The position numbers and the translations under genes were made by a program. A stretch of 64,000 nucleotides of DNA from Klebsiella quasipneumoniae subsp. quasipneumoniae (lineage in GTDB: Bacteria > Pseudomonadota > Gammaproteobacteria > Enterobacterales > Enterobacteriaceae), in assembly GCF_020525925.1 (NCBI RefSeq), contig NZ_CP084876.1, positions 1,984,001-2,048,000 of the forward strand, in the 5' to 3' direction. A model generated the notes under the pieces. It was not told the DNA's origin. It saw only the letters and a list, made by a program, of their open reading frames with translations, and ran no database searches. Below, in pieces: positions 44,438 to 57,116 of this stretch; the first letter of the stretch is position 1; each line of letters begins with the position of its first letter.

Positions 44438-46117
44438 TCACAGGTCAGCCAGCGCGGCCTGACGATCGGGGTAGAAGCTCAGGCGTCCGGGCAGCGGCTT
44501 GACGCCGGCGCGCGCTAACGTGCGTAGCGGCTGAAATTCGAGGTTAGATACGCGTAATTCACAGCCTTCCGGCAGCTTGTTCACAAAGCGCTGGAAGGCA
44601 TCCAGACCGCCGGCGTCGAGAACCGGCACCGCGTCCCACTTCAGCACCACGATGCGCTTGCCGGCGATCCGGGTCTCCAGGTCGTTGAATAAACCTTCGG
44701 CGGCGGCAAAGAACAGCGGACCGATCACCCGCAGTACCAGCACGTCGTCTGGCACTTCGACGTTGACCGGCGCCAGATGGGTCATGCGCGCGATACGGCG
44801 CATAAATAACAGCGAAGCCAGCACAATCCCGACGCTGATGGCGATCACCATATCAAACAGCACCGTCAGCGACATGCACATCAGCATCACCACGATGTCG
44901 TCCTTCGGCGCGTGGCGCAGCAGATTGATGACTTTATGCGCCTCGCTCATGTTCCATGCCACCATCAGCAGCAGGGCGGCCATCGCCGACAGCGGCAGCC
45001 AGGAGAGCAGCGGGGCGAGGATCAGCAGCGCCATGATCACCAGCAGGGCGTGGATCACGGCGGCGATCGGCGATGTGGCGCCGGCGCGGACGTTCGCCGC
45101 CGAGCGGGCAATCGCCGCGGTGGCAGTGATCCCGCCGAAGAACGGTGCAACGATGTTGCCCAGCCCCTGGCCAATCAGCTCGCTGTTGGCTTTATGTTTG
45201 GTACCGGTCATGCCGTCGAGCACCACCGCGCACAGCAGAGATTCAATAGCGCCCAGCATCGCCATGGAGAAAGCCGCGGGCAGCAGCGCCTGCAGCGAAG
45301 CCCAGCTCAGGGTAAAGTTGGAACCCGGCATATCCCAGGGCAGCACCAGCTGCGGCAGCAGCTGCGGAATGCCGTTGCCCTGAGTGCCGTCCGCCAGCTG
45401 ATAGTGGAACTGCGAGCCGATCGTCGCCACATCGCCGCCGAGCAAGTTGACGACCAGCATCACCCCACAGCCGGCCAGCAGCGCCGGGAGGTGGCCCGGC
45501 AGACGGATACCCAGCCGCGGCCAGAGGATCAGGGTGCCGAGGGTGACGACGCCGATGGCGGCGTCCCCAACGTTAATGGTCGGCAGGGCCATCGCCAGCG
45601 CCGCCACTTTCTGCAGATAATGTTCCGGCACATGGGGCATCTGCAGGCCGAGGAAATCTTTAATCTGCATGGTACCGATGGTGATACCGATCCCGGAGGT
45701 GAAGCCGAGGGTGACCGACAGCGGGATATATTCGATCAGGCGGCCAAAGCGCGCCAGGCCGAAAAGCATTAAAAAGATCCCCGACATCAGCGTCGCCACC
45801 AGCAGCCCCGCCAGGCCGAACTGCTGGGAAACCGGATAGAGGATCACCACAAAGGCGGCGGTCGGTCCGGAAACGCTAAAGCGCGATCCGCCGGTTAAGG
45901 CGATCACAATCCCTGCCACCGCTGAGGTATAGAGGCCGTACTGCGGCGGCACACCGCTGCCAATCGCCAGCGCCATCGCCAGCGGAATCGCAATGATCCC
46001 GACGGTGATCCCGGCGATCAGGTCGCGGGTAAAGCGGGCAGTGGTGTACTTTTCTTTCCAGCAAGCGTCGATGAGGGCGCGGAAAGGCATCACATGTGAG
46101 GAAAATAATCTGTTCAC
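44438..46117 (-). CDS. dauA: SulP-family C4-dicarboxylate transporter DauA (YchM)
   Basis: 559 residues. The N-terminal membrane domain has about 12-14 hydrophobic helices with the SulP signature ([35 protein letters not shown]), followed by a C-terminal cytoplasmic STAS domain (about 440-550, [23 protein letters not shown]). E. coli DauA takes up succinate aerobically at acidic pH. It is downstream of prs on the same strand, with an ERIC element and terminator between. Convergent, end to end, with the albA-type gene. Confidence 0.94.
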   Translation of the reverse strand: MNRLFSSHVMPFRALIDACWKEKYTTARFTRDLIAGITVGIIAIPLAMALAIGSGVPPQYGLYTSAVAGIVIALTGGSRFSVSGPTAAFVVILYPVSQQFGLAGLLVATLMSGIFLMLFGLARFGRLIEYIPLSVTLGFTSGIGITIGTMQIKDFLGLQMPHVPEHYLQKVAALAMALPTINVGDAAIGVVTLGTLILWPRLGIRLPGHLPALLAGCGVMLVVNLLGGDVATIGSQFHYQLADGTQGNGIPQLLPQLVLPWDMPGSNFTLSWASLQALLPAAFSMAMLGAIESLLCAVVLDGMTGTKHKANSELIGQGLGNIVAPFFGGITATAAIARSAANVRAGATSPIAAVIHALLVIMALLILAPLLSWLPLSAMAALLLMVAWNMSEAHKVINLLRHAPKDDIVVMLMCMSLTVLFDMVIAISVGIVLASLLFMRRIARMTHLAPVNVEVPDDVLVLRVIGPLFFAAAEGLFNDLETRIAGKRIVVLKWDAVPVLDAGGLDAFQRFVNKLPEGCELRVSNLEFQPLRTLARAGVKPLPGRLSFYPDRQAALADL

Positions 46118-46179
46118 GATAATGTTTCATCCATGAGCGCATCATCTGTCAACTGAATGGCAGGTGAAGGAGGCATCGG

Positions 46180-46306
46180 TCATTGCCACATCATCCTTCG
46201 GGATGCCTCTGTGTTGGCTGCGTTCATTTATCCCGGTCACGTACTGCCTGTACGCTCCCGGGGATTCATTCACTTGCCGCCTTGACGCATGCCGAATGAT
46301 TTTGTG
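46180..46306 (-). repeat. ERIC (enterobacterial repetitive intergenic consensus) element
   Basis: About 127 bp with the ERIC pattern: GTTGGCTGCGTTC, the central imperfect palindrome around CGTACTGCCTGTACG (46240-46254), GGGGATTCATTCACTTGCCGCC, and the terminal CGAATGATTTTG. It lies between prs and dauA and can be transcribed as a hairpin that modulates their mRNA. Orientation is nominal as the element is palindromic; edges are approximate. Confidence 0.85.
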
Positions 46307-46328
46307 GAAGAATTAAAAATTCAGAGAC

Positions 46329-46355
46329 AAAAAAACCCGCCGCAGCGGGTTTTTG
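46329..46355 (-). terminator. Rho-independent terminator after prs
   Basis: Stem ACCCGC/GCGGGT with a CGCA loop, flanked by an A-run (T-run on the minus strand) just downstream of the prs stop. It is roughly symmetric. Confidence 0.88.
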
Positions 46356-46367
46356 TGCTCGGCTCGA

Positions 46368-47399
<1,032 letters not shown>

Positions 47400-47498
47400 T
47401 TAAAGAGCACGATGCAACGTCTGGAACAGGGTGACGTTGTCACCGTAACTCAATTTCCCCGGCTGACTCATGAACGATGCGCCCTCACGGCGCAGGAT

Positions 47499-48350
47499 TC
47501 AGAGCAGGGCCTGCTTGAGCGGCGAGAGGTTTACTCCGCGCGCCACAAAGCCATTTAGCCATGCCGGGGCAGTGTCCAGCACCTGACGGGCAGCGGATTC
47601 GGTGTTAAATTCAGCAAACACACAGGCCCCTGTGCCGGTCAGGCGTGACGGCGCATATTCTAACAGCCAGGAAAGCGCGGCATCAACCTCGCGAAAACGT
47701 TTTCTTGCGATAAGCTCGCAATCGTTGCTGAATTCACAATTTAATAACGTATTAATTGACCGGCGCGGGGTATTTCGTGGTAGCTCCGGGTCGCGAAAAA
47801 TGATCGGCGTCGGAATACTGACGCCCGGGTGGGCCACCAGGTACCATTTTTCCTCAGGCTCCACCGGCGTCAGAATTTCACCCACCCCCTCGGCAAAGGC
47901 GGCATGGCCGCGCACGAACACCGGCACATCGGCCCCCAGCTGCAGGCCAAGGGTCGCCAGCTCATCTTCCGAGAGTCCGCAGCCCCAGAGATGGTTGAGC
48001 GCCACCAGCACGGTGGCGGCATTGGACGAGCCGCCCCCCAGACCGCCGCCCATCGGCAGGCGCTTATCGATACTGATATCGGCGCCGCTGCCCGCCGGCA
48101 GGCGGCCGCTTTCGCCGGCGGCGCGCATCAGCAGACGCGCGGCGCGAACGATCAGATTCTCTTCGTCCGGCACCCCGGCCACCGGCGTCAGCAGGCGCAG
48201 TTCGCCGTCAGCGCGCGGTTCGATGGTCAGCGTATCGCCGTAGTCGAGGAACTGAAACAGCGTCTGCAGGGTGTGGTAACCATCGGCCCGCTGGCCGGTG
48301 ATATATAAAAACAGATTCAGTTTTGCAGGTGAGGGCCAGCGGCTCATCAT
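47499..48350 (-). CDS. ispE: 4-diphosphocytidyl-2-C-methyl-D-erythritol kinase
   Basis: 283 residues, the E. coli length. Phosphorylates CDP-ME in the non-mevalonate isoprenoid pathway. The GHMP-kinase ATP loop [14 protein letters not shown] is near residue 97, N-terminal [12 protein letters not shown] holds the catalytic Lys, and GTGACVF is motif 3. It overlaps lolB by 4 bp and precedes prs by 183 bp, the conserved lolB-ispE-prs order. Confidence 0.97.
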   Translation of the reverse strand: MMSRWPSPAKLNLFLYITGQRADGYHTLQTLFQFLDYGDTLTIEPRADGELRLLTPVAGVPDEENLIVRAARLLMRAAGESGRLPAGSGADISIDKRLPMGGGLGGGSSNAATVLVALNHLWGCGLSEDELATLGLQLGADVPVFVRGHAAFAEGVGEILTPVEPEEKWYLVAHPGVSIPTPIIFRDPELPRNTPRRSINTLLNCEFSNDCELIARKRFREVDAALSWLLEYAPSRLTGTGACVFAEFNTESAARQVLDTAPAWLNGFVARGVNLSPLKQALL

Positions 48351-48958
48351 TTCACGATCCAGTTATCCATCTTCAGCTTGATGCGCTGGGCGCCATTGTT
48401 CAGCTCGACATTAGACGGCAGGGCGGGCTGGGTATCGCTGGTGTAGCCGCCGTAGGTGACGTGCCAGGTTTTGCCGTTTTGCGTGTAGTTCAGTTCACGC
48501 AGACGGTACCGATCGTCCAGCGAATAGTCGGTGGCGTCGCCCGGCAGGCCGATGATCCACTGGCGCAGGCTGTTCAGCGGGATCGGCATCCCGGTCAGGC
48601 GGCCAATCATCTCTTCGGCATCGGTGGCGGTGTAGGTCTGGCCTTTGTTGTCGATCAACTGCACGCTGCCAGGCTGCGCGGTCAGCGACAGCTCGGTGCT
48701 GCCCAGCGGGTTGGTCAACAGCAGGCGATAGCGGTCCTGGCCGGTCTGCTGCCAGAAGAAGCGGGCATAGACTTTTTGCTCATCGGAGAGATAGGCAAAC
48801 GCCCCGCGGGTCTGGAACTGGTTGAGGCTGCGGACAGCCTGCTGGTGCTGGCGCCACTGCGGCGAATCCGGGCTTTTGCCAGGCCCCTCGGGGGTATGAA
48901 CAGAACAAGCGGTCAGGACGAGGCTGGCCAGCGGCAGCAGGCGGAACAGTCGATTCAT
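48347..48958 (-). CDS. lolB: Outer-membrane lipoprotein receptor LolB
   Basis: 203 residues. The lipoprotein signal [15 protein letters not shown] (Cys18) precedes the LolB fold ([34 protein letters not shown], including the protruding Leu loop region; [13 protein letters not shown]). It accepts lipoproteins from LolA and inserts them into the outer membrane. Divergent from hemA across 271 bp, as in E. coli. Confidence 0.97.
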   Translation of the reverse strand: MNRLFRLLPLASLVLTACSVHTPEGPGKSPDSPQWRQHQQAVRSLNQFQTRGAFAYLSDEQKVYARFFWQQTGQDRYRLLLTNPLGSTELSLTAQPGSVQLIDNKGQTYTATDAEEMIGRLTGMPIPLNSLRQWIIGLPGDATDYSLDDRYRLRELNYTQNGKTWHVTYGGYTSDTQPALPSNVELNNGAQRIKLKMDNWIVK

Positions 48959-49229
48959 AATGATGACAAATCCTTGATGTCTACAGTGAAATCCGGCGGC
49001 AGGGGAACAGCGGGCCGATTTGTGTAGCAGGTTACATTTATAATCCTTAATGCTAGCGTCGCCGGGCGATAGCGTCTACGTTCAAGTTGTCTGAAATCAA
49101 AAAATTAACCTTAATGGCGGTCTTGCTTTGGCTATTACTCCAAAAGGGGAGCCTCTCTTTTATTGATTACGCGCATCCTGTATGATGCACTCAGACTAAC
49201 CTTAGCAACGCTGGTACTACTCCCTCACA

Positions 49230-50486
49230 ATGACCCTTTTAGCTCTTGGCATCAATCACAAAACAGCTCCGGTCGCCCTGCGAGAACGCGTTGCGTTTTC
49301 GCCGGAAACGCTCGATAAGGCGCTGGAGAGCTTGCTGGCTCAGCCGATGGTGCAGGGTGGGGTGGTGCTGTCGACCTGCAACCGCACGGAACTCTATCTC
49401 AGCGTCGAAGAGCAGGATAACCTGCAGGAAGCGCTGATCCGCTGGCTGTGCGATTACCACGGCCTCAATGAAGAAGACCTGCGTAAAAGCCTCTACTGGC
49501 ACCAGGATAACGACGCCGTCAGCCATCTGATGCGCGTCGCCAGCGGCCTTGATTCGCTGGTGCTGGGCGAACCGCAGATCCTCGGTCAGGTGAAAAAAGC
49601 CTTCGCCGATTCCAGCCGCGGTCATCTTAACGTCAGCGAACTGGAGCGGATGTTCCAGAAATCGTTCTCGGTGGCCAAGCGCGTGCGTACTGAAACCGAT
49701 ATCGGCGCCAGCGCCGTTTCCGTCGCGTTCGCCGCCTGTACCCTGGCGCGGCAAATCTTTGAATCCCTGTCGAGCGTGACGGTGCTGCTGGTCGGCGCCG
49801 GTGAAACCATCGAACTGGTGGCGCGCCATCTTCGCGAACATCACGTGCGCAAAATGGTGATCGCCAACCGCACTCGTGAACGCGCCCAGGCGCTGGCGGA
49901 AGAAGTGGGCGCCGAGGTGATTGCCCTCAGCGATATCGACGAACGGCTGAAAGAGGCCGACATCATTATCAGCTCCACCGCCAGCCCGCTGCCGATCATC
50001 GGCAAAGGCATGGTGGAACGTGCGCTCAAGGCGCGGCGCAACCAGCCGATGCTGCTGGTGGATATCGCCGTCCCGCGCGACGTCGAACCGGAGGTCGGCA
50101 AACTGGCTAACGCTTACCTCTACAGCGTCGACGATCTGCAAAACATCATTCAGCATAACCTGGCGCAGCGTAAGGCCGCGGCGGTGCAGGCGGAATCGAT
50201 CGTCGAGCAGGAGACCAGCGAATTTATGGCCTGGCTGCGCGCGCAGAGCGCCAGCGAGACCATTCGCGAATACCGTTCTCAGTCCGAGCAGGTCCGTGAG
50301 GAGCTGACGGCGAAGGCGCTGGCCGCGCTGGAGCAGGGCGGTGATGCCCAGGAAATTATGCAGGATCTGGCGCGTAAGCTCACCAACCGCCTGATCCACG
50401 CGCCAACCAAATCACTTCAGCAGGCCGCCCGTGACGGGGACGACGAACGCCTGCATATTCTGCGCAACAGCCTCGGGCTGGAATAG
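49230..50486 (+). CDS. hemA: Glutamyl-tRNA reductase
   Basis: 418 residues, E. coli length. Reduces glutamyl-tRNA(Glu) to glutamate 1-semialdehyde, the first step of tetrapyrrole synthesis. Catalytic Cys50 is in [10 protein letters not shown], the NADPH Rossmann motif in [17 protein letters not shown], and the C-terminal dimerisation helix near 340-415. N-terminal [13 protein letters not shown] includes the region that governs heme-regulated proteolysis in enterics. It precedes prfA by 42 bp (hemA-prfA-prmC operon). Confidence 0.98.
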   Translation: MTLLALGINHKTAPVALRERVAFSPETLDKALESLLAQPMVQGGVVLSTCNRTELYLSVEEQDNLQEALIRWLCDYHGLNEEDLRKSLYWHQDNDAVSHLMRVASGLDSLVLGEPQILGQVKKAFADSSRGHLNVSELERMFQKSFSVAKRVRTETDIGASAVSVAFAACTLARQIFESLSSVTVLLVGAGETIELVARHLREHHVRKMVIANRTRERAQALAEEVGAEVIALSDIDERLKEADIIISSTASPLPIIGKGMVERALKARRNQPMLLVDIAVPRDVEPEVGKLANAYLYSVDDLQNIIQHNLAQRKAAAVQAESIVEQETSEFMAWLRAQSASETIREYRSQSEQVREELTAKALAALEQGGDAQEIMQDLARKLTNRLIHAPTKSLQQAARDGDDERLHILRNSLGLE

Positions 50487-50528
50487 CGCACCTTTCTCTT
50501 ATTTTCAGGACAGGGTGAATTCACGCCT

Positions 50529-51611
50529 ATGAAGTCTTCTATTGTTGCCAAACTGGAAGCGTTGTACGAGCGCCACGAAGAAGTGCAGGCGCTGCTCGGC
50601 GATGCCGCGACGATTGCCGATCAGGATAAATTCCGCGCGCTGTCGCGGGAGTATGCTCAACTAAGCGATGTGGCGCGCTGCTATACCGACTGGCGTCAGG
50701 TGCAGGAGGATATTGAAACCGCGCAGATGATGCTCGACGATCCGGAAATGCGCGAAATGGCGCAGGAAGAGCTGCGCGACGCCAAAGATAAAGGCGAACA
50801 GCTGGAGCAACAGCTACAGGTCCTGCTCCTGCCGAAAGATCCTGATGACGAGCGTAATGCCTTCGTGGAAGTGCGCGCCGGGACCGGCGGCGACGAAGCG
50901 GCGCTGTTTGCCGGCGATCTGTTCCGCATGTACACCCGTTACGCGGAATCGCGCCGCTGGCAGGTGGAGATCCTCAGCGCCAACGAAGGTGAACACGGCG
51001 GCTTTAAAGAGGTGATCGCCAAGATCAGCGGCGACGGCGTTTATGGCCGGCTCAAATTTGAATCCGGCGGCCATCGCGTGCAGCGCGTGCCGGCCACCGA
51101 GTCGCAGGGGCGTATCCACACCTCCGCCTGTACGGTGGCGGTGATGCCGGAGCTGCCGGAGGCGGAAATGCCGGATATCAACCCGGCGGATCTGCGCATC
51201 GATACGTTCCGTTCCTCCGGCGCGGGCGGTCAGCACGTTAACACCACCGACTCGGCGATCCGTATTACCCACCTGCCCACCGGCATCGTGGTGGAGTGTC
51301 AGGACGAACGTTCCCAGCATAAAAACAAAGCCAAGGCGCTGTCGGTGCTGGGGGCGCGGATCCGCGCCGCCGAAGTGGCCAAGCGTCAGCAGGAGGAAGC
51401 CTCCACGCGCCGCAACCTGCTGGGCAGCGGCGACCGCAGCGATCGCAACCGTACCTACAACTTCCCGCAGGGCCGCGTGACCGACCACCGCATCAACCTG
51501 ACCCTTTACCGTCTCGATGAGGCGATGGAGGGCAAACTCGACATGCTGATTGAGCCGATAGTCCAGGAACACCAGGCCGATCAGCTGGCGGCGCTGTCCG
51601 AGCAGGAATGA
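50529..51611 (+). CDS. prfA: Peptide chain release factor 1
   Basis: 360 residues. Terminates translation at UAA and UAG. The tripeptide anticodon PAT is in RVPATESQG, and the GGQ motif in [15 protein letters not shown] (around residue 234) triggers hydrolysis; its Gln is the substrate of PrmC encoded next. It overlaps prmC by 4 bp. Fully conserved. Confidence 0.98.
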   Translation: MKSSIVAKLEALYERHEEVQALLGDAATIADQDKFRALSREYAQLSDVARCYTDWRQVQEDIETAQMMLDDPEMREMAQEELRDAKDKGEQLEQQLQVLLLPKDPDDERNAFVEVRAGTGGDEAALFAGDLFRMYTRYAESRRWQVEILSANEGEHGGFKEVIAKISGDGVYGRLKFESGGHRVQRVPATESQGRIHTSACTVAVMPELPEAEMPDINPADLRIDTFRSSGAGGQHVNTTDSAIRITHLPTGIVVECQDERSQHKNKAKALSVLGARIRAAEVAKRQQEEASTRRNLLGSGDRSDRNRTYNFPQGRVTDHRINLTLYRLDEAMEGKLDMLIEPIVQEHQADQLAALSEQE

Positions 51612-52459
51612 TGACCTTTCAGGCCTGGCTGCAGCAGGCAATCGCCCGCCTGGCGGAGAGCGACAGTCCGCGACGCGACGCCGAGATCCTGCTAGGACAC
51701 GTCACCGGTCGGGCGCGCACCTGGATCCTGGCCTTCGGCGAAACGACGCTGTCCGCCGACGAGGCGACGACGCTGGAGGCGCTCCTGCAGCGACGCCAGC
51801 GCGGGGAGCCCATCGCCCATCTGGTCGGGCAGCGGGAGTTCTGGTCGCTGCCGCTGTTTGTCTCCCCGGCGACGCTGATCCCCCGCCCGGATACCGAATG
51901 TCTGGTGGAGCAGGCGCTGGCGCGTATGCCCGTCGCGGCGTGCCGTATTCTCGACCTCGGCACCGGGACCGGCGCCATTGCCCTGGCGCTGGCCAGCGAA
52001 CGTCCTGACTGTGAAGTGATCGCGGTGGACGTGATGCCGGACGCCGTGGCGCTGGCGTTGCGTAATGCCGCCCATCTGGGCATTGCTAACGTGACGATAC
52101 GGCAAAGCGACTGGTTCAGTGCGCTGGCCGGGCAGCGCTTCGCCATGATCGTCAGCAATCCCCCCTATATCGACGCCGCCGACCCGCATCTTGCCGAAGG
52201 CGATGTGCGTTTTGAGCCGTTGACGGCGCTGGTGGCAGGCGACCAGGGGCTGGCCGATCTGGCGCAGATTATCCGCGAGGGGCGGCAGTATCTGCAGCCC
52301 GGCGGCTGGATGCTGCTGGAGCATGGCTGGACCCAGGGCGAAGCGGTACGCGCCCTGTTTCGCGAGGCGGGCTATCTGGATGTCGCGACCTGCCGCGACT
52401 ATGGCGACAATGAGCGTCTGACCCTCGGACGTTTACCCGACATGGAGAACGTTGGCTGA
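51608..52459 (+). CDS. prmC: Release factor glutamine methyltransferase
   Basis: 283 residues (282 if the second ATG at 51611 is used). Methylates the Gln of the GGQ motif in RF1/RF2. The SAM-binding motif [14 protein letters not shown] is near residue 115 and the catalytic NPPY in IVSNPPYID near 182. The N-terminal helical substrate domain is intact. It overlaps prfA by 4 bp and sirB2 by 1 bp (TGATG). Confidence 0.97.
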   Translation: MMTFQAWLQQAIARLAESDSPRRDAEILLGHVTGRARTWILAFGETTLSADEATTLEALLQRRQRGEPIAHLVGQREFWSLPLFVSPATLIPRPDTECLVEQALARMPVAACRILDLGTGTGAIALALASERPDCEVIAVDVMPDAVALALRNAAHLGIANVTIRQSDWFSALAGQRFAMIVSNPPYIDAADPHLAEGDVRFEPLTALVAGDQGLADLAQIIREGRQYLQPGGWMLLEHGWTQGEAVRALFREAGYLDVATCRDYGDNERLTLGRLPDMENVG

Positions 52460-52851
52460 TGAACTTATTCACGGCTGTCCTCTACCTGCACATCGCCAGC
52501 GTGGTGGTGTCGGTAGGATTGTTCGTTTTACGTTACTGGTGGATGTATCACCAGAGCCCGCTGCTGAACCAGCGGTGGGTGCGAATTGCGCCGCACTGCA
52601 GCGATACGCTGCTGTTTCTCAGCGGTGCGGGATTAATGGCGATAACGCACTACCTGCCGTTCACAGAAGACGGCGCATGGCTGACTGAAAAGCTGTTTGG
52701 CGTTATCATTTACATCGCATTAGGTTTTATCGCGCTGGGCCGTCGTCGTCCGCGCAGCCAGCAGAGCCGCTTTATCGCGTTCCTGCTGGCGCTGGTGGTG
52801 TTGTTTATCATCATTCAACTCGCCATCACAAGAATACCGATACTGGGGTAG
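52459..52851 (+). CDS. sirB2: SirB2 family membrane protein
   Basis: 130 residues with four membrane helices (LFTAVLYLHIASVVVSVGLF; DTLLFLSGAGLMAI; LFGVIIYIALGFIAL; IAFLLALVVLFIIIQLAI). The conserved hemA-prfA-prmC-sirB2-sirB1-kdsA order supports the name. Function unknown in the family. It shares TGATG with prmC and is 3 bp before sirB1. Confidence 0.93.
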   Translation: MNLFTAVLYLHIASVVVSVGLFVLRYWWMYHQSPLLNQRWVRIAPHCSDTLLFLSGAGLMAITHYLPFTEDGAWLTEKLFGVIIYIALGFIALGRRRPRSQQSRFIAFLLALVVLFIIIQLAITRIPILG

Positions 52852-52854
52852 GTC

Positions 52855-53667
52855 ATGGGGTCATTAGCGGATTTCGAATTTAACAAAGCGCCATTGTGTG
52901 ATGGCATGGTCCTCATTTCTGAACAGGTCCGCGACGATTTTCCGACGCGTTTTGTCGAGGAAGAGCTGCAGCGGCTGCTGCGCCTCGCGCAGGAGGAGAT
53001 TGCGCCTTCGTGGGACCAGGAACGCCAGATAGAACGCCTGCTGGCGCTGTTTTACGAGGAGTGGGGCTTTGGCGCCTCGCAGGGCGTTTATCGTCTATCC
53101 GACGCGCTATGGCTCGATAAAGTGCTGGTCAACCGCCAGGGTAGCGCGGTGTCGTTAGGGGCGATCCTGCTGTGGATCGCCCAGCGCCTGGGGCTGCCGG
53201 TGGTGCCGGTGATCTTCCCGACCCAGATGCTGCTGCGCGCGGACCCGGAAACCAGCGAAGAGATGTGGCTGATTAATCCGTTCAACGGCGAAACTCTCGA
53301 CGAACATACTCTGGAGGTATGGCTGAAGGGCAACATCGGGCCGGTGGCGGAACTGTTTAATGAAGATCTCGACGAAGCGGATAACGCCGAGGTGATCCGC
53401 AAGCTGCTGGACACCCTGAAATCGGCGCTGATGGAAGAGCGGCAGATGGAGCTGGCCCTGCGCGCCAGCGAAGCGCTGCTGCAGTTTAACCCGGAAGATC
53501 CGTATGAGATCCGCGACCGCGGGCTGATATACGCCCAGCTGGATTGCGATCACGTGGCGCTGCTGGACCTGAGCTATTTTGTCGAGCAGTGTCCGGAGGA
53601 TCCGATCAGCGAGATGATCCGCGCACAAATCAACACGATTTCGCACAAACAAATTACATTGCATTAG
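52855..53667 (+). CDS. sirB1: SirB1 family protein (transglutaminase-like plus tetratricopeptide region)
   Basis: 270 residues. The N-terminal half (about 90-150, LDKVLVNRQGSAVSLGAILLWIAQRLGLPVVPV) is a transglutaminase-like fold and the C-terminal third a TPR-like helical pair (ALRASEALLQFNPEDPYEIRDRGLIYAQLDCDHVALLDL). Biochemical role unknown. Between sirB2 and kdsA in the conserved operon. Confidence 0.92.
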   Translation: MGSLADFEFNKAPLCDGMVLISEQVRDDFPTRFVEEELQRLLRLAQEEIAPSWDQERQIERLLALFYEEWGFGASQGVYRLSDALWLDKVLVNRQGSAVSLGAILLWIAQRLGLPVVPVIFPTQMLLRADPETSEEMWLINPFNGETLDEHTLEVWLKGNIGPVAELFNEDLDEADNAEVIRKLLDTLKSALMEERQMELALRASEALLQFNPEDPYEIRDRGLIYAQLDCDHVALLDLSYFVEQCPEDPISEMIRAQINTISHKQITLH

Positions 53668-53697
53668 TCTGGAACCATTCCGGTTACACCCTGATAA

Positions 53698-54561
<864 letters not shown>

Positions 54562-54578
54562 GCCTGACCGCATCACTG

Positions 54579-54617
54579 AAAAAGCCTGCCGGCGTCAAAA
54601 CCGGCAGGCTTTTTTTT
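54579..54617. terminator. Rho-independent terminator between kdsA and chaA
   Basis: Perfect 10-bp stem AGCCTGCCGG / CCGGCAGGCT with an 8-nt loop, A-run on the left and eight T on the right. It ends kdsA and can also stop the convergent chaA transcript. Confidence 0.93.
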
Positions 54618-54648
54618 CGCCCGGACTCCGCCGGACGGGAAAGCGGGG

Positions 54649-55749
54649 TCAGGCGAAAATGGTCATCAGGTAGGCGGCGAACAGCGCCAGATGGGCCGCG
54701 CCGTTCAGCACATTGGTGCGTCCGGTGGAGAAGGAGATATGACACAGCACCAGCGAGGCGACCATCACCACCATCTCCGGCGCGCCAAGGCCAAAGCGCA
54801 GCTCATTGCCGGTCAGGAAGGCGATGAGGGTGACCACCGGGACCGTCAGCGAGATGGTGGCCAGCACGGAGCCGAAGAACAGGTTCATCGCCCGCTGTAC
54901 CTGATTGTTGAGCACCGCTTTGAGCGCGCCAAGGCCTTCCGGCGACAGGATCAGCAAGGCCACGAGGAAGCCGGTGAAGGCCACCGGGGCATTCATGCTG
55001 GTCAACAGCGTTTCCAACGGGTTGGCGTTCATTTTAGTGACGGCGATCACCGCCACCAGGTGCACCAGCAGCCAGGCGGTATGCCACCCGCTGCTGTGGG
55101 CGGACGGTTTACCGTGGTGCGGGTCGTCATCATCGCCGTCGTCTTCATGCTCATAAACAAACAGACTCTGATGGGTTTTGGTCTGAATAAGCAGGAAAAC
55201 GCCGTACATGGCCGCCGAAATCACCGCCACCAGCAGCGATTGCCCGGTGCTGAAGTTCGCGCCCGGCAGCGCCATGGGAAACACCAGCACGATAATCGCC
55301 AGCGGAAACAGGGCGATAAGATACTGCTTAATGCCGAACAGATTCATATATTGGGTGGCGAATTTACGCCCGCCCAGCAGCAGGGAGAAACCGACCAGAC
55401 CGCCGGTGACGATCATAATGATGGAGTAGAGCGTATCACGCATCAGGGTCGGCGCGGCGTCGCCGGTGGCCATCAACGCGGAGATCAGACTGACCTCAAG
55501 GATAACCACCGACAGGCTGAGAATCAGGGAGCCGTAGGGTTCGCCCAGGCGGTGGGCGAGGACGTCGGCGTGGCGGACCACGCTGAAGGCGCTGCTTAAA
55601 ATACCGACCAGCGCGAGGATATTAATCGCGATAACCACTGGCAGTGACTGGCTGCTGCCCCAGAAAAACAGCACCGCCAGCGCCAGCACCGGAAAGACGA
55701 GGGAAGACTCCTTATGGCGGGTTTTTACCGCCTCATGTGCATGGGTCAT
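54649..55749 (-). CDS. chaA: Sodium-potassium/proton antiporter ChaA
   Basis: 366 residues, E. coli length. Eleven or so hydrophobic segments with the Ca2+:cation antiporter repeats (VVILEVSLISALMATGDAAPTLMRDT and ILSPEGLGALKAVLNN). A central acidic-His loop (EHEDDGDDDDPHHG) separates the two halves. Exports Na+, K+ and Ca2+ at alkaline pH. Divergent from chaB. Confidence 0.97.
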   Translation of the reverse strand: MTHAHEAVKTRHKESSLVFPVLALAVLFFWGSSQSLPVVIAINILALVGILSSAFSVVRHADVLAHRLGEPYGSLILSLSVVILEVSLISALMATGDAAPTLMRDTLYSIIMIVTGGLVGFSLLLGGRKFATQYMNLFGIKQYLIALFPLAIIVLVFPMALPGANFSTGQSLLVAVISAAMYGVFLLIQTKTHQSLFVYEHEDDGDDDDPHHGKPSAHSSGWHTAWLLVHLVAVIAVTKMNANPLETLLTSMNAPVAFTGFLVALLILSPEGLGALKAVLNNQVQRAMNLFFGSVLATISLTVPVVTLIAFLTGNELRFGLGAPEMVVMVASLVLCHISFSTGRTNVLNGAAHLALFAAYLMTIFA

Positions 55750-56012
55750 GAACCATCTCCATTTATGCAGGTGTTATAATTATAAAAACGCAGGGCGATA
55801 AAGTAACAGATTTTGCTAAATTTCTGCTGTATTTTTACTTAAGTTTACGGGTATCGAGAGATATCTTGATTAGTTTGTTATAATTTGCGATTACGCTATT
55901 TTTATACTTACTATTCAGATAATTACTAAAATTCATTTTTAACTCATCATCGGCTTGATAGCCTGCCGCCTGCGTTCCAGACTTAAATTTTATGCTCAAA
56001 CAGGAGGTCATT

Positions 56013-56243
56013 ATGCCCTATAACAGTAAACAAGAGCTCCCCGACAGCGTTCAGCATGTTCTGCCTGCCCATGCGCAGGAAATTTATAAAGAAGCGTTTA
56101 ACAGCGCCTGGGATCAATATAAAGATAAAGACGAGCGGCGCGATGACGCCAGCCGTGAAGAGACGGCGCACAAAGTCGCCTGGGCGGCGGTTAAGAACAG
56201 TTACGAGAAAGGCGATGACGATAAGTGGCATAAGAAAAAATAA
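56013..56243 (+). CDS. chaB: ChaB, putative cation transport regulator
   Basis: 76 residues, highly charged, PYNSKQELPDSVQHVLPAHAQEIYKEAFNSAWDQY start as in E. coli ChaB. CAGGAGG at 56001-56007 sets the ATG at 56013. Lies between chaA and chaC; 263-bp A+T-rich divergent promoter region to chaA. Confidence 0.95.
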   Translation: MPYNSKQELPDSVQHVLPAHAQEIYKEAFNSAWDQYKDKDERRDDASREETAHKVAWAAVKNSYEKGDDDKWHKKK

Positions 56244-56379
56244 TTGCTGACGCCGCTTTTATGCTTGCCAGCGCCCCGCTGATTGCTTATTGAAAGATAA
56301 AGCTGGATAATATTTCAGCAATATTGACGGATGCATGAGACGAACGCCGGGAAGCGGGCAGTGGCGGAGGTAGTAAACA

Positions 56380-57060
56380 GTGTTAACTCGTGATTTCTTG
56401 ATGAATGCGGATTGTAAGACAGCGTTTGGCGCTATTGAGGAATCGCTACTCTGGTCGGCAGAACAACGCGCAGCCTCGCTGGCGGCGACGCTGGCCTGCC
56501 GCCCGGATGATGGCTCAGTATGGATCTTTGGCTACGGTTCGCTTATCTGGAACCCGGCGCTCAATTATCGCGAGTCCTGCACTGGCACGCTGCCGGGCTG
56601 GCACCGCGCGTTTTGCCTGCGGTTGACCGCCGGGCGCGGGAGCGCCTGCCAGCCGGGACGCATGCTGGCCCTGAAAGAGGGCGGTCGAACCACCGGCGTC
56701 GCTTATCGTCTGCCGGACGACACGCTGGAAGAAGAGCTGACGCTGCTGTGGAAACGGGAGATGATTACCGGCTGCTATCTGCCCACCTGGTGCAAGCTGG
56801 AGCTGGACGACGGGCGGACGGTAAATGCGCTGGTGTTTATTATGGATCCGCGTCATCCGCTGTTTGAGCCGGATACCAGCGCCCAGGTCATTGCTCCGCT
56901 GATCGCCCGGGCCAGCGGGCCGCTCGGCACCAACGCCCAGTACCTGTTTTCGCTGGAGCAGGCGTTGAGTAAGCTCGGGATGCACGACGCCAGTCTTGAT
57001 GATCTGGTGGCCAGCGTCCGCGCGCTGTTGGGCGAGAGCCCGACGCCGGGCCTGGCCTGA
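56380..57060 (+). CDS. chaC: Glutathione-specific gamma-glutamylcyclotransferase ChaC
   Basis: 226 residues from a GTG start at 56380 served by CGGAGG (56365-56370). Cleaves glutathione to 5-oxoproline and Cys-Gly. The motif IFGYGSLIWNPAL is the ChaC substrate loop, and LLWKREMITGCYLPTW includes the catalytic glutamate. Conserved after chaB. A hairpin follows the stop. Confidence 0.95.
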   Translation: MLTRDFLMNADCKTAFGAIEESLLWSAEQRAASLAATLACRPDDGSVWIFGYGSLIWNPALNYRESCTGTLPGWHRAFCLRLTAGRGSACQPGRMLALKEGGRTTGVAYRLPDDTLEEELTLLWKREMITGCYLPTWCKLELDDGRTVNALVFIMDPRHPLFEPDTSAQVIAPLIARASGPLGTNAQYLFSLEQALSKLGMHDASLDDLVASVRALLGESPTPGLA

Positions 57061-57066
57061 GCGCGC

Positions 57067-57097
57067 GGAAAAGAAAAACGCCCGGCATGGCCGGGCG
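57067..57097 (-). terminator. Terminator hairpin between chaC and the DUF1883-type gene
   Basis: 8-bp stem CGCCCGGC / GCCGGGCG with a 3-nt loop (57079-57097). On the minus strand it is followed by TTTTTCTTTT, so it mainly ends the 57117-57359 gene; on + the T-run is weak. Confidence 0.8.
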
Positions 57098-57116
57098 TGT
57101 GTTAAGGCAGTGACTG

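Noticed and set aside
49239..50399. 386-codon minus-strand open frame opposite hemA
   Set aside because: Antisense of hemA with His/Gln-rich low-complexity sequence.
54562..54648. Looked for LDR/ldr toxin repeats, which I recall near kdsA-chaA in E. coli
   Set aside because: The gap is only 87 bp and holds just a terminator.
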